Of a stretch of 64,000 nt of DNA, positions 8,558 through 23,604 are shown one piece after another; position 1 is the stretch's first letter; each line of letters begins with the position of its first letter. Location: assembly GCF_022179465.1 (NCBI RefSeq), contig NZ_BPQV01000010.1:168228-232227 (forward strand), given 5' to 3'. Below the pieces are notes generated by a model, which searched no databases, was not told where the DNA came from, and saw nothing but the letters and a program-made list of their open reading frames with translations. This DNA is from Methylobacterium organophilum. Its GTDB lineage: Bacteria > Pseudomonadota > Alphaproteobacteria > Rhizobiales > Beijerinckiaceae. Position numbers and translations under genes: made by a program.

Positions 8558-9979
8558 TCAGGTGGGCTGGTTGACGAGGGTGTCTGGACGCGGCGCCCGC
8601 GCGCTCCGGCGGCGCACGAGCGGGCCGAGGGCGGCGAGGGTCGCGAAGAGCAATGCGATCTCGAGGTGGTAGACGATGAGATAGCCGGTGGAGGGCAGGT
8701 TCATGCCCTCGCCCAGCGCCCCGGAGGTGGCGAGCGCCGAGCCGAGGTCGCGCAGGAGCCCGCTCGACCCGATGGCGAGGCCCGCGGCGCTGGCCTGGGC
8801 CGCGCCCCAGGCGCCGAGGGCGAGGCCCGTATCCTCCGGGCCGGCCTTCTCCATGGAGGCGGTGAGCGTGCCGTGGGCGAAGAGGCCGCCGCCGACGCCG
8901 ATCAGCGTCACGCCCACCGCGAAGAGCCGGGTCGAGGCGAGCGGGGCGGCGAAGACGACCGCCGAGAAGGCGACGATGCCGATGCCGGCCCCGGCCGCGG
9001 CGACGCGGTAGGGGTCGCCCCCGCGGCCGAGCCAGCGGGCCGCCGTGACGAGGCCGAGGCCGCCGCCGGCGGCGAGCATGGCGGTCAGCGCCGTGGTCTG
9101 CGAGACGGTGAGCCCGAGGATGTGGCCGCCATAGGGTTCGAGCAGGATGTCCTGCATCGAGAAGCCGGCGGTGCCGAGCGCGATCGCGGCGAGGTGCCGG
9201 CGCGCCCGGCCGTCCCGGGCATAGGCGCGCCAGGATGGCGCGAAGGCCGGGCGCGGGGCGGCCCGGTCGGTCCGGGCGGCCCCGCGCGGCTCCTGCTTCC
9301 ACAGGGCGATGCCGTTCAGGACCATGGTGGCCAGCGCGGCGCCCTGGATCACCTGGATCAGGCGGACCTGCGAGAAATTCGCCAGCAGCAGGCCGAAGAT
9401 CACGGCGCTGCCCATCATGCCGGCGAGCAGCATGGCGCAGAGCAGGGCGACCACCTTCGGGCGGGACTGGGCCGGGGCGAGATCGGTGGCCAGCGCCAGG
9501 CCCACCGTCTGCGTGGTGTGCAGCCCGGCGCCGACGAGGAGGAAGGCGAGCGCGGCCGCCGCATCCCCGACCCAGAGCGGCCCGGTGGTGTCGCCGGAGA
9601 GCAGCAGCAGGGCGAAGGGCATGATGGCGAGGCCGCCGAATTGCAGCAGCGTGCCGAACCAGATGTAGGGGACCCGCCGCCAGCCGAGCACGGAGCGGTG
9701 CGTGTCCGATCGGAAGCCGACCAGGGCCCGGAACGGCGCGACCAGCAGCGGCAGGGAGAGCATCAGCGCCACGATCCAGGCGGGCACGGCGAGCTCGACG
9801 ATCATCACCCGGTTGAGCGTGCCGATCAGCAGCACCGCGGCCATGCCGACGGTGACCTGGAACAGCGACAGCCGCATCAGCCGCCCGAGCGGCAATTCCT
9901 TCGTCGCCGCATCGGCGAAGGGAAGGATGGCCGGGCCGAGGCGCAGCAGGGCGCGGGTGATGGCGAGGCCGGACTTCAT
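8558..9979 (-). CDS. lhaA: LhaA, LH1 assembly factor (PucC/BCH2 family MFS protein)
   Basis: 473-aa membrane protein with about twelve helices, required for light-harvesting 1 complex assembly and probably delivering bacteriochlorophyll. Family marks include LPLGRLMRLSLFQVTVGMA, LNRVMIVEL, the FRALVGFRSD loop and GWRRVPYIWFGTL. It overlaps bchM (4 nt, ATGA) and precedes puhA, the conserved bchM-lhaA-puhA order. A second PucC-family gene in the window (22257-23600) is shorter and lies with bchG/bchP, so the two should not be confused. Confidence 0.95.
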   Translation of the reverse strand: MKSGLAITRALLRLGPAILPFADAATKELPLGRLMRLSLFQVTVGMAAVLLIGTLNRVMIVELAVPAWIVALMLSLPLLVAPFRALVGFRSDTHRSVLGWRRVPYIWFGTLLQFGGLAIMPFALLLLSGDTTGPLWVGDAAAALAFLLVGAGLHTTQTVGLALATDLAPAQSRPKVVALLCAMLLAGMMGSAVIFGLLLANFSQVRLIQVIQGAALATMVLNGIALWKQEPRGAARTDRAAPRPAFAPSWRAYARDGRARRHLAAIALGTAGFSMQDILLEPYGGHILGLTVSQTTALTAMLAAGGGLGLVTAARWLGRGGDPYRVAAAGAGIGIVAFSAVVFAAPLASTRLFAVGVTLIGVGGGLFAHGTLTASMEKAGPEDTGLALGAWGAAQASAAGLAIGSSGLLRDLGSALATSGALGEGMNLPSTGYLIVYHLEIALLFATLAALGPLVRRRSARAPRPDTLVNQPT

Positions 9980-10718
9980 GCGCCGCCCCCGAGATCCCCT
10001 CTCTCCGCCGGGAGTGAAGGGTCGTCGCGGGTCAGCGCGATGGCATTGGAAAGATAGAACCCGCTATTCACCCGCTGCGTCCGCGCCAGGGCGAAGCCGG
10101 TCAGGGCCGGCTCGCGGGCGATCCGCCGGCGCAGGGCGCCCTCGGTCACGGGCACGATGGCGGGCGCCCGGTCGGATTTCGGAAACAGCGTGCCGGCCGC
10201 ATGCATCAGGGTGAGCAGGGCCGTGCGCGGCGCCACCGTGATCAGCAAGCGGCCGCCGGTGCGCGGCGCCAGCACGGCCAGCGCCCGGACGATGTCGGCG
10301 GCGCTGTAATGGATCAGCGAATCCATCGCCACGACATGGTCGAAGCGCCCCAGGGCCGGGTCGAGCATGTCGCCGACGCGGAACGCGATCCGGCCGGCGC
10401 CCGGGATCGCCGGCAGGCGCTCGCGGGCGAGCCCGACCAGGGTCGGCGAGACGTCGACCGCCACCACCTCGGCCCCCCGCCGGGCGGCCTCGACGGCGAG
10501 CGCCCCGGTGCCGCAGCCGGCGTCGAGCAGGCGCTGCCCGGAGAGATCCGCGGGCAGCCAGTCGAGCAGCGTCGCCCGCATGCGGTCGCGGCCGGCCCGC
10601 ACCGTGGCGCGGATCTTCGAGACCGGGGCGTCCGAGGTCAGCCGCGACCAGGCCTCGACCGCGGTGCGGTCGAAATAGGTCTCCAGCTGGGAGCGGCGGG
10701 TGGCGTAGCTGGTGCTCA

Positions 10719-10719
<1 letters not shown>
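9976..10719 (-). CDS. bchM: Mg-protoporphyrin IX O-methyltransferase (BchM)
   Basis: 247-aa SAM-dependent methyltransferase making Mg-protoporphyrin IX 13-monomethyl ester, the AcsF substrate. SAM motif I LLDAGCGTGALAVEAA is clear, as are FDHVVAMDSLIHY and the C-terminal RTQRVNSGFYLSNAIAL typical of BchM. ATG 10719 overlaps the bchL stop by 1 nt. Order bchH-bchL-bchM matches other purple bacterial clusters. Confidence 0.96.
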
Positions 10720-15299
<4,580 letters not shown>

Positions 15300-15325
<26 letters not shown>

Positions 15326-16901
15326 CGTAAAGGGTCTCGAGAGTGATGCGCGCGAGGTTGCGCTCGCGGGCGAAGCGCTCGGTGTTGGCGCGGGCTTTTC
15401 CGCGCACGAAGAACGGGATTTTCTTGAGTTCCTTCTCGGCCTCGGGCGCCCAGGGCGCGGTCCCATCGAGGACGATGGGCGCGGCCTGGGAGGCGGCCGT
15501 GTCCGGTGCAGGCGCCGGCTTGTGCGAGGAGCCGGCCGGCGCCTGTCCCACGGCGTCTCCGGCCGCTCTCGGCGCCGCGCCGAGATGCGACGGCCCGACG
15601 CCATCATGGAATTCGTGGTCCTCCCGGAACATGCCGAGGAGGTGTTCCTCCAGCCCCATCATCAGGGGATGGACCAGGGTGTCGAACAGGACGTTGGCGC
15701 CCTCGAAGCCCATCTGCGGGGCGTGGCGGGCCGGGAAATCCTGCACATGGACCGGCGCCGAGATCACCGCGCAGGGCAGCCCCATGCGCTTGGCGACGTG
15801 GCGCTCCATCTGCGTGCCGAGCACCAGCTCGGGTTGGGCCGCCTGGATCGCCGCCTCGACGTCGAGATAATCGTCGGTGATCGTGGCCTCGAGGCCGTGG
15901 GCGGCGGCCTCGGCCCGGACCTCGCGGGCGAATTCCCGGGTATAGGTGCCGAGCCCGACCAAGGCGAAGCCGAGCTCCTTCGTCGCGACCCGGGCGATGG
16001 CGAGCGCGTGACTCGCATCCCCGAACACGAAGACGCGCTTGCCGGTGAGATAGTTGGAATCGACCGAGCGCGCGTACCAGGGCAGCCGCGAGGGCGCGCC
16101 GGCGAGCACCGGCGCGGGATCTACCCCGGCGAGCGCCGCCACCGCCTCGACGAAGCGGGTCGTGGCGCCGACCCCGATCGGCACGATCTCGGTGAAGGGC
16201 TGGCGGAAGGTCTTTTCGAGGTATTGCGCGGCGCTGCGCGCGATCTCGGGATAGAGCACGACGTTGAAATCGGCCGCGCCGAGGCGCCCGAGATCGGCGG
16301 GCGTGGCGCCGAGGGGGGCGACCACGTTCACGTCGATGCCGAGGGCGTCGAGGATCTTGCGGATCTCGATCAGGTCGTCGCGGTGGCGGAAGCCCAGAGC
16401 CGTGGGGCCGAGGAGGTTGCAGGAGGCGCGCCGCCCCTCCCGCGGGGCGCGTTCCACCGCCGGACCGGCCAAAGCGCGCACCAGGCGGTAGAAGGTCTCC
16501 GAGGCGCCCCAGTTCTCCTTCTTCTGGTAGGCGGGCAGTTCCAGCGGGATCACCGGGATCGGCAGGGCGAGGGCCTTGGCGAGGCCGCCGGGATCATCCT
16601 GGATCAGCTCCGCCGTGCAGGAGGCGCCCACGATCATCGCCTGGGGGGCGAAGCGGGCGTAGGCCTCCGCGACCGCGTCCTTGAACAGGGCGGCGGTGTC
16701 GCGGCCGAGATCCTGGGCCTGGAAGGTGGTGTAGGTGACGGGCGGGCGGGCCTCCCGCCGCTCGATCATCGTGAAGAGCAGGTCGGCATAGGTGTCGCCC
16801 TGGGGGGCGTGCAGCACGTAATGCAGGCCCCGCATCGCGGTGGCGATCCGCATCGCGCCGATATGGGGCGGCCCCTCATAGGTCCAGACGGTGAGCTGCA
16901 T
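15300..16901 (-). CDS. bchB: Light-independent protochlorophyllide reductase subunit B (BchB)
   Basis: 533-aa NifK-like subunit; with BchN it holds a [4Fe-4S] cluster and reduces ring D of protochlorophyllide. The unusual aspartate ligand of BchB is visible as Asp36 (APQGDTYAD), and [13 protein letters not shown] provides the conserved cysteine. A proline/alanine-rich linker (about residues 440-480) leads to the C-terminal small domain [20 protein letters not shown], which is typical of BchB/ChlB. ATG 16901 follows the bchN stop by 2 nt. Confidence 0.97.
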
Positions 16902-16903
16902 CG

Positions 16904-18758
<1,855 letters not shown>

Positions 18759-18767
18759 TAAAACCAG

Positions 18768-18796
18768 TGTGACAGTGGTGTCGGGTATTATACAAT
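18768..18796 (+). promoter_or_regulatory. Possible sigma70-type promoter for aerR-ppsR
   Basis: TGTGAC (18768-18773) and TACAAT (18791-18796, five of six matches to TATAAT) are spaced by 17 nt in the intergenic region facing aerR. The leader would be about 110 nt. Further AT-rich hexamers (TATAAC, TATAAG near 18844-18857) lie closer to the gene, so the true start is uncertain. Confidence 0.35.
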
Positions 18797-18911
18797 TTCG
18801 ACGATTGCCAAGCCGTCAGATGAGCGTATCGTGGGCCCAACCGGATATAACAAACTATAAGAAACGGGGCTGCGCGTACGGGTCGTCCAAAAACAACCCT
18901 GGGAGGCGCCA

Positions 18912-19823
18912 ATGGGAGACTGGAGGCATTCCGGCGAACGAATGGAGCTCGCTGCGGCGCTTCAGGAGTTCGGCCGGCCCGAATCCCCTTGCGCCCTGCC
19001 TTGCACGCCCGAGATCCTGCTGGCGCTCGATCCGCTCCGCGCTTTCGCGGAGGTGCCGGGGCCCTTCCCCGACGACCTCGCCCGTCTCGTCGAATCGGAG
19101 ATCCTGCCGCGGCTGATGCTCGCCCATCGCGAGTCCGCCCCGATCGAGCGGCTGCGCGGCCGGCAGCGGCCGAGCCCGGATCAGATCGCCCGGTTCTGCA
19201 CCCTGCTCCTCGCGCCCTCGGGCCAGGACGTGGCGCCCCATGTGCTCGGGCTGCTCGACGAGGGCGTCTCGGTCGAGGGCCTTCTCCTCGACCTCCTCAC
19301 TCCGGCCGCCCGGCATCTCGGGACGCTGTGGGAGGAGGACGAGTGCGATTTCGTGCAGGTGACTCTGGGGCTCAACCGGCTCCAGACCGTCGCCCGCGAT
19401 CTCTGCAGCCTGATGGAGCGCGACGGCCTGCCCGAGCATGGCCGGCGGGTACTCCTCGCCGGCTGTCCCCAGGAAACGCATCTCTTCGGCCTTGCCCTGG
19501 TCGCCAGCTTCTTCCGGGATGCGGGCTGGGCCGTGAGCCGGGCGGAGTCGCCCCAGGCGGTCGAGATCGCGCGGGACGAGTGGTTCGACGTGATCGGGCT
19601 CACCCTGTCCTGCGAGGTCTTCCTCCCGACCATGGCGGAGACGATCGCCGTGCTGCGCAAGGTTTCGCGCAATCCCGGCGTTCGGATCCTTGTCGGCGGC
19701 TCATTGTTCCTCCGTCAACCGGAGCAGGTCGCACGCGTCGGCGCCGATGCGACGGCCGCCGACGGTCGACTTGCCCCGAAAGTTGCAGAGAGCTTGCTTG
19801 AAATGCGGACGCGGGCCTGCTGA
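18912..19823 (+). CDS. aerR: AerR/PpaA-type B12-binding antirepressor of photosynthesis genes
   Basis: 303-aa regulator of the AerR/PpaA family: an N-terminal helical segment, then a B12-binding-type (SCHIC) domain. In the binding region GCPQETHLFGLALVASFF carries ETHLFG with His190, a variant of the DxHxxG corrinoid motif, followed by GLTLSC and ILVGGSLFL at the positions of the later B12-loop motifs. AerR proteins bind cobalamin and antagonise or modify PpsR/CrtJ in a light-dependent way. GGGAGG lies 5 nt before ATG 18912. It is directly followed by ppsR on the same strand, the conserved pairing, and is divergent from bchF. Confidence 0.88.
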   Translation: MGDWRHSGERMELAAALQEFGRPESPCALPCTPEILLALDPLRAFAEVPGPFPDDLARLVESEILPRLMLAHRESAPIERLRGRQRPSPDQIARFCTLLLAPSGQDVAPHVLGLLDEGVSVEGLLLDLLTPAARHLGTLWEEDECDFVQVTLGLNRLQTVARDLCSLMERDGLPEHGRRVLLAGCPQETHLFGLALVASFFRDAGWAVSRAESPQAVEIARDEWFDVIGLTLSCEVFLPTMAETIAVLRKVSRNPGVRILVGGSLFLRQPEQVARVGADATAADGRLAPKVAESLLEMRTRAC

Positions 19824-19851
19824 AAGGTCCCGTTCGACACTTCACGACGTG

Positions 19852-21300
19852 GTGAACGTGACCCCCTTGGCCCGATCCGCCCCGCATCAGCCCTCCGTGG
19901 CATTGCAGCTCGCTTCCGGCGTCCTCGATGGAGAGGCGGCTGGCCTCCTGATCGCGGCCACGACGGACCTGTCCCTCGTCGTCGATGCGGAGGGGGTGAT
20001 TCGGGAGACGGTGATCGGCTCCTCCGAGCTCGGCGACGAGCGAATCGAATCCTGGCTCGGCCAGCGCTTCGTCGACACGGTGACGGTGGAGAGCCGGCCG
20101 AAGATCGACGCCCTGCTGCGGGATGCCGGGTCCGGGGCGGTGACCCGGTGGCGCCAGGTCAACCATCCCTCCCCCACCGGCATCGACCTGCCCGTGCGCT
20201 ACGCGACGATGCGGCCGAAGAAGGACGGCCCCATCGTGGTGATCGGCCGGGAGCTGCGCGGGGTCGCCGCCCTGCAGCGGCGCTTGGCCGACGCGCAGCA
20301 GGCGCTGGAGCGCGACTACGACCGCCTGCGCGCGGCCGAGACCCGCTACAAGCTGCTCTTCCAGCTTTCCGGCGAGCCGGTGCTGGTGGTCGATGCGGGC
20401 ACGCGGCGCGTGACCGAGGCCAACCCCGCCGCCCTGCGCCTTCTCGGCAAGGCGGCCAAGCGCGTGGTCGGGCAGGACGTGGTCGAGCTGTTCGAGGCCG
20501 GCAGCACCCGCGAGGTGCAGGCCCTGTTCACCGGCCTGCGGGTGACGGGGCAGGATAGCGATCTCCTGGCCCGCCTCGGCCAGGGCCGGGGCGAGACCCG
20601 TATCTCCGCCTCCCTGTTCCGCGGGGAGAAGGCGACGAGCGTGCTGGTGCGGCTCTCCGCACCGCAGGGGGCGGCGGAGACGGAGAACATCGGGGGCCAG
20701 GCCTTCGAGGTGATCCGCCGCATGCCCGAGGGCTTCGTCGTCACCGATCCGGCGCGGCGGATCCTCTCGGCCAACCCCGCCTTCGTGGAGCTGGTGCAGC
20801 TCGCCACCGAGGAGCAGGTGCGTGGGCAGCCCCTGGAGCGCTGGCTCGGCCGCGAGGGCATGGAGAGCCAGGCCCTGTTCGAGACCCTGCGCGAGCACGG
20901 CTCCGTGCGCCGCTTCTCCACGGTGACCCGGGGCACCTTCGGCTCGGTGGAGGATGTGGAGATCGCCGCGGTCTCCGTGCCGGGGGGCGAGCGGGCCTGC
21001 CTCGGCTTCGCGATCCGGCCGATCCCGCGCCGGACCGTGCCCGCCGTCCATGCCGGTGCCCGCGAGGTGCCGCATTCCGTCGAGCAGATGACCGAGCTCG
21101 TCGGCCGCGTCTCGATGAAGACCCTGGTCCGCGAGACCACGGATCTCATCGAGAAGTTGTGCATCGAGGCGGCCCTTCGCATCACCCGCGACAACCGCGC
21201 CTCCGCGGCCGAGATGCTGGGGCTCAGCCGCCAGGGCCTCTACGCCAAGATGCGCCGCTACGGCATCGGCGATCTCGACGGCAGCGAGATCGAGGCCTGA
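19852..21300 (+). CDS. ppsR: PpsR/CrtJ, PAS-domain transcriptional repressor of photosynthesis genes
   Basis: About 482-aa repressor. An N-terminal PAS-like domain (SLVVDAEGVIRETV) is followed by a coiled-coil Q-linker (LQRRLADAQQALERDYDRL), a second PAS (EPVLVVDAGTRRVTEANPAA), a third PAS (GFVVTDPARRILSANPAF), and a Fis-type helix-turn-helix (SAAEMLGLSRQGLYAKMRRY). The start is uncertain: tandem GTG codons at 19849/19852 or GTG 19858 fit the family length, whereas the ATG-like extension to 19690 overlaps aerR out of register with homology. Only two cysteines are seen, one in GERACLGF and one in EKLCIEAAL just before the HTH, the latter at the place of the redox cysteine of Rhodobacter PpsR. 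Confidence 0.92.
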   Translation: MNVTPLARSAPHQPSVALQLASGVLDGEAAGLLIAATTDLSLVVDAEGVIRETVIGSSELGDERIESWLGQRFVDTVTVESRPKIDALLRDAGSGAVTRWRQVNHPSPTGIDLPVRYATMRPKKDGPIVVIGRELRGVAALQRRLADAQQALERDYDRLRAAETRYKLLFQLSGEPVLVVDAGTRRVTEANPAALRLLGKAAKRVVGQDVVELFEAGSTREVQALFTGLRVTGQDSDLLARLGQGRGETRISASLFRGEKATSVLVRLSAPQGAAETENIGGQAFEVIRRMPEGFVVTDPARRILSANPAFVELVQLATEEQVRGQPLERWLGREGMESQALFETLREHGSVRRFSTVTRGTFGSVEDVEIAAVSVPGGERACLGFAIRPIPRRTVPAVHAGAREVPHSVEQMTELVGRVSMKTLVRETTDLIEKLCIEAALRITRDNRASAAEMLGLSRQGLYAKMRRYGIGDLDGSEIEA

Positions 21301-21323
21301 CCGTCGGTTTTGACACCGAAGTC

Positions 21324-21341
21324 TGTAAATCAAACTTGACA
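21324..21341. promoter_or_regulatory. PpsR/CrtJ operator TGT-N12-ACA upstream of bchG
   Basis: TGTAAATCAAACTTGACA matches the PpsR/CrtJ consensus exactly. It lies 30 nt before the bchG ATG and includes the TTGACA hexamer (21336-21341), which is the best -35 candidate for bchG, so a bound repressor would block polymerase. Confidence 0.75.
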
Positions 21342-21355
21342 CACTGGGGTGTCAA
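21336..21355. repeat. Inverted repeat overlapping the bchG promoter
   Basis: TTGACAC (21336-21342) and GTGTCAA (21349-21355) form a perfect 7-bp inverted repeat with a 6-nt centre, overlapping the adjacent TGT-N12-ACA site. A further TTGACAC lies at 21310-21316. The cluster of TGAC/GTCA half-sites suggests several operator registers at this promoter. Confidence 0.7.
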
Positions 21356-21370
21356 AAATAGCTTCGGGGC

Positions 21371-22255
21371 ATGCAAACGCCCGCTCCGAGCGCCGTGGTC
21401 GAGCTTCTGAAGCCGATCACGTGGTTTGCGCCGATGTGGGCCTTCGCCTGCGGCGTGGTCTCGTCGGGCCATCCCGCGAGCGGGCAATGGCCGGTGATCC
21501 TGGCGGGCGTGTTGCTGGCGGGCCCCCTCGTCTGCGCCACGAGCCAGGCGGCCAATGACTGGTTCGACCGGGAGGTCGACGCCATCAACGAGCCGCAGCG
21601 GCCGATCCCCTCCGGCCGCATTCCCGGGCGCTGGGGCCTCTATCTCGCCGCCGGCTGGACCCTGCTCTCGCTCCTCGTCGCCGCCGCCCTCGGCCCCTGG
21701 ATCCTCGGGGCGGCGATCTTCGGCCTGGCGCTGGCCTGGATCTATTCGGCGCCCCCCTTCCGGCTGAAGCGCAACGGCTGGTGGGGCAATTCGGCGGTGG
21801 CGATCTGCTACGAGGGCCTGCCCTGGTTCACCGGCGCGGCGGTGATGGCGGCCTCGCTGCCCGATCCGCGGGTGCTTGTCGTCGCCCTGCTCTACTCGAT
21901 CGGCGCCCACGGCATCATGACGCTCAACGACTTCAAGTCGCTCGAGGGCGACCGGGCCATGGGCCTGCGCTCGCTGCCCGTCCAGCTCGGCGCGGCCCGG
22001 GCGGCGCGCTTCGCCTGCCTCGTCATGGCCCTGCCGCAGATCGCGGTGATCGCCTGCCTCGCCGCCTGGGAGCGGCCCTGGCATGCGGGCCTCGTCGCCC
22101 TGCTGCTCGGCGGCCAGCTCGCCCTGATGGCGCGCTTCCTGAAAGATCCCCGCGCGCGGGCCGCCTGGTATAACGGAACCGGCACGACGCTCTACGTTCT
22201 CGGCATGCTGGCTGCGGCGTTCGCCCTGCGGCCGCTCGTGCAGGGAGCGCTCTAG
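21371..22255 (+). CDS. bchG: Bacteriochlorophyll synthase (BchG)
   Basis: 294-aa UbiA-family prenyltransferase that esterifies bacteriochlorophyllide a with geranylgeranyl/phytyl diphosphate in the membrane. The first Asp-rich motif is NDWFDREVDAINEPQRPIPS and the second is NDFKSLEGDRAMGLRSLPVQLG. About seven to eight transmembrane helices. The start ATG 21371 gives the usual N-terminus ELLKPITWFAPMWAFACG but lacks a clear Shine-Dalgarno sequence, and the operator and -35 are very close, so the leader must be very short. First gene of bchG-pucC-like-bchP-tspO. Confidence 0.96.
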   Translation: MQTPAPSAVVELLKPITWFAPMWAFACGVVSSGHPASGQWPVILAGVLLAGPLVCATSQAANDWFDREVDAINEPQRPIPSGRIPGRWGLYLAAGWTLLSLLVAAALGPWILGAAIFGLALAWIYSAPPFRLKRNGWWGNSAVAICYEGLPWFTGAAVMAASLPDPRVLVVALLYSIGAHGIMTLNDFKSLEGDRAMGLRSLPVQLGAARAARFACLVMALPQIAVIACLAAWERPWHAGLVALLLGGQLALMARFLKDPRARAAWYNGTGTTLYVLGMLAAAFALRPLVQGAL

Positions 22256-22256
22256 A

Positions 22257-23600
22257 ATGCCGTCCTTCTCCTGGTGGCAGATCGTCCGGCTCGGCCTGGT
22301 TCAGACGGCGCTCGGCGCCGTGGTCGTGCTGATGACCTCCACCATCAACCGCGTCATGGTGGTGGAACTCGCCCTGCCGGCGATCGTGCCGGGAGCGCTG
22401 ATCGCCCTGCATTACGCGGTGCAGGTGCTGCGCCCGCGCTGGGGCTACGGCTCCGATATCGGCGGCCGGCGCACGCCCTGGATCCTCGGCGGCATGGCCG
22501 CGCTCTGCCTCGGCGGTTTCGGCGCGGCGGTCGCGACGGCGCTCGCCGCCACCAACACGGTCGCCGGGCTCGCGCTCGCCGCCCTCTCCTTCCTCACCGT
22601 CGGCATGGGGGTCGGCGCGGCCGGCACCTCGCTCCTCGTCCTGCTCGCGGGCGGCGTCGCGGCCGAGCGGCGGGGGGCGGCGGCGACCATCGTCTGGGTG
22701 ATGATGATCGCGGGCTTCGCCGTGACGGCGCCGCTCGCCGGTCACTTCCTCGATCCGTTCTCGCTGACCCGCCTCGTCGCGGTCTCCGGGACCGTCTCGG
22801 CGCTGGCCTTCGGGCTGGCCGCGCTCGCGGTGACGGGCATCGAGCCCCGGAACCAGGCGGCCGCCGCCGCGAAGGCCGAGCCGAAGCGCCCCTTCTTCAC
22901 GGTGCTGCGGCAGGTGCTCGCCGAGCCCGCCGCCCGGCGCTTCACGCTCTTCATCTTCGTGTCGATGCTCGCCTATTCGGCGCAGGAGCTGATCCTCGAA
23001 CCCTATGCCGGCCTCGTCTTCGCGATGACGCCGGGGGCGACCACCAAGCTCGCCGGCCTCCAGCATGGCGGGGTGCTCGCCGGCATGCTGCTGGTCGCGG
23101 GCATCACCGTCTTCATCGGCGGCCCGGTGCTCGGCTCCTTGAAGCTCTGGACGGCGCTCGGCTGCGCCGGCTCGGCGCTCGCCCTCTTCGCCATTGCCGC
23201 GGGCGGTCCGGTGGGGCCGGATTTCCCCCTGCGGTCTTGCGTCTTCGCCCTCGGCCTCGCCAACGGCGTCTATGCCGTCGCGGCCATCGGCTCGATGATG
23301 GGGCTGGCCAGGCGCGGGGGCGAGCGGGAGCGCGGCACCCGCATGGGCGTCTGGGGAGCGGCGCAGGGCGTCGCTTTCGGGGCGGGCGGCTTCCTCGGCA
23401 CGCTCTGCGTCGACCTGATGCGCCTCGTCGTCGAGGCACCGGTCCAGGCCTATGCGACGGTGTTCGCGGCCGAGGGCGGCCTGTTCCTGGTCGCGACCCT
23501 GATCGCCCTGCGCGTCGAACATGCGCCGCCGCGGCTGCGGGCCAATCCGCTCGCCCGCACGGCCGCTTTCCAGCTCGATCCCGGTTTCGAAGCGAGGTAG
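22257..23600 (+). CDS. PucC/BCH2-family MFS protein between bchG and bchP
   Basis: 447-aa protein with about twelve transmembrane helices, homologous to LhaA/PucC, as seen from LVQTALGAVVVLMTSTINRVMVVEL and YGSDIGGRRTPWILGG. In purple bacteria an orf of this type (orf428 of Rhodobacter capsulatus) sits between bchG and bchP. A role in handling bacteriochlorophyll or its precursors near BchG/BchP is inferred, not shown. ATG follows the bchG stop by 1 nt; TAG precedes bchP by 4 nt. Confidence 0.9.
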   Translation: MPSFSWWQIVRLGLVQTALGAVVVLMTSTINRVMVVELALPAIVPGALIALHYAVQVLRPRWGYGSDIGGRRTPWILGGMAALCLGGFGAAVATALAATNTVAGLALAALSFLTVGMGVGAAGTSLLVLLAGGVAAERRGAAATIVWVMMIAGFAVTAPLAGHFLDPFSLTRLVAVSGTVSALAFGLAALAVTGIEPRNQAAAAAKAEPKRPFFTVLRQVLAEPAARRFTLFIFVSMLAYSAQELILEPYAGLVFAMTPGATTKLAGLQHGGVLAGMLLVAGITVFIGGPVLGSLKLWTALGCAGSALALFAIAAGGPVGPDFPLRSCVFALGLANGVYAVAAIGSMMGLARRGGERERGTRMGVWGAAQGVAFGAGGFLGTLCVDLMRLVVEAPVQAYATVFAAEGGLFLVATLIALRVEHAPPRLRANPLARTAAFQLDPGFEAR

Positions 23601-23604
23601 CGCC

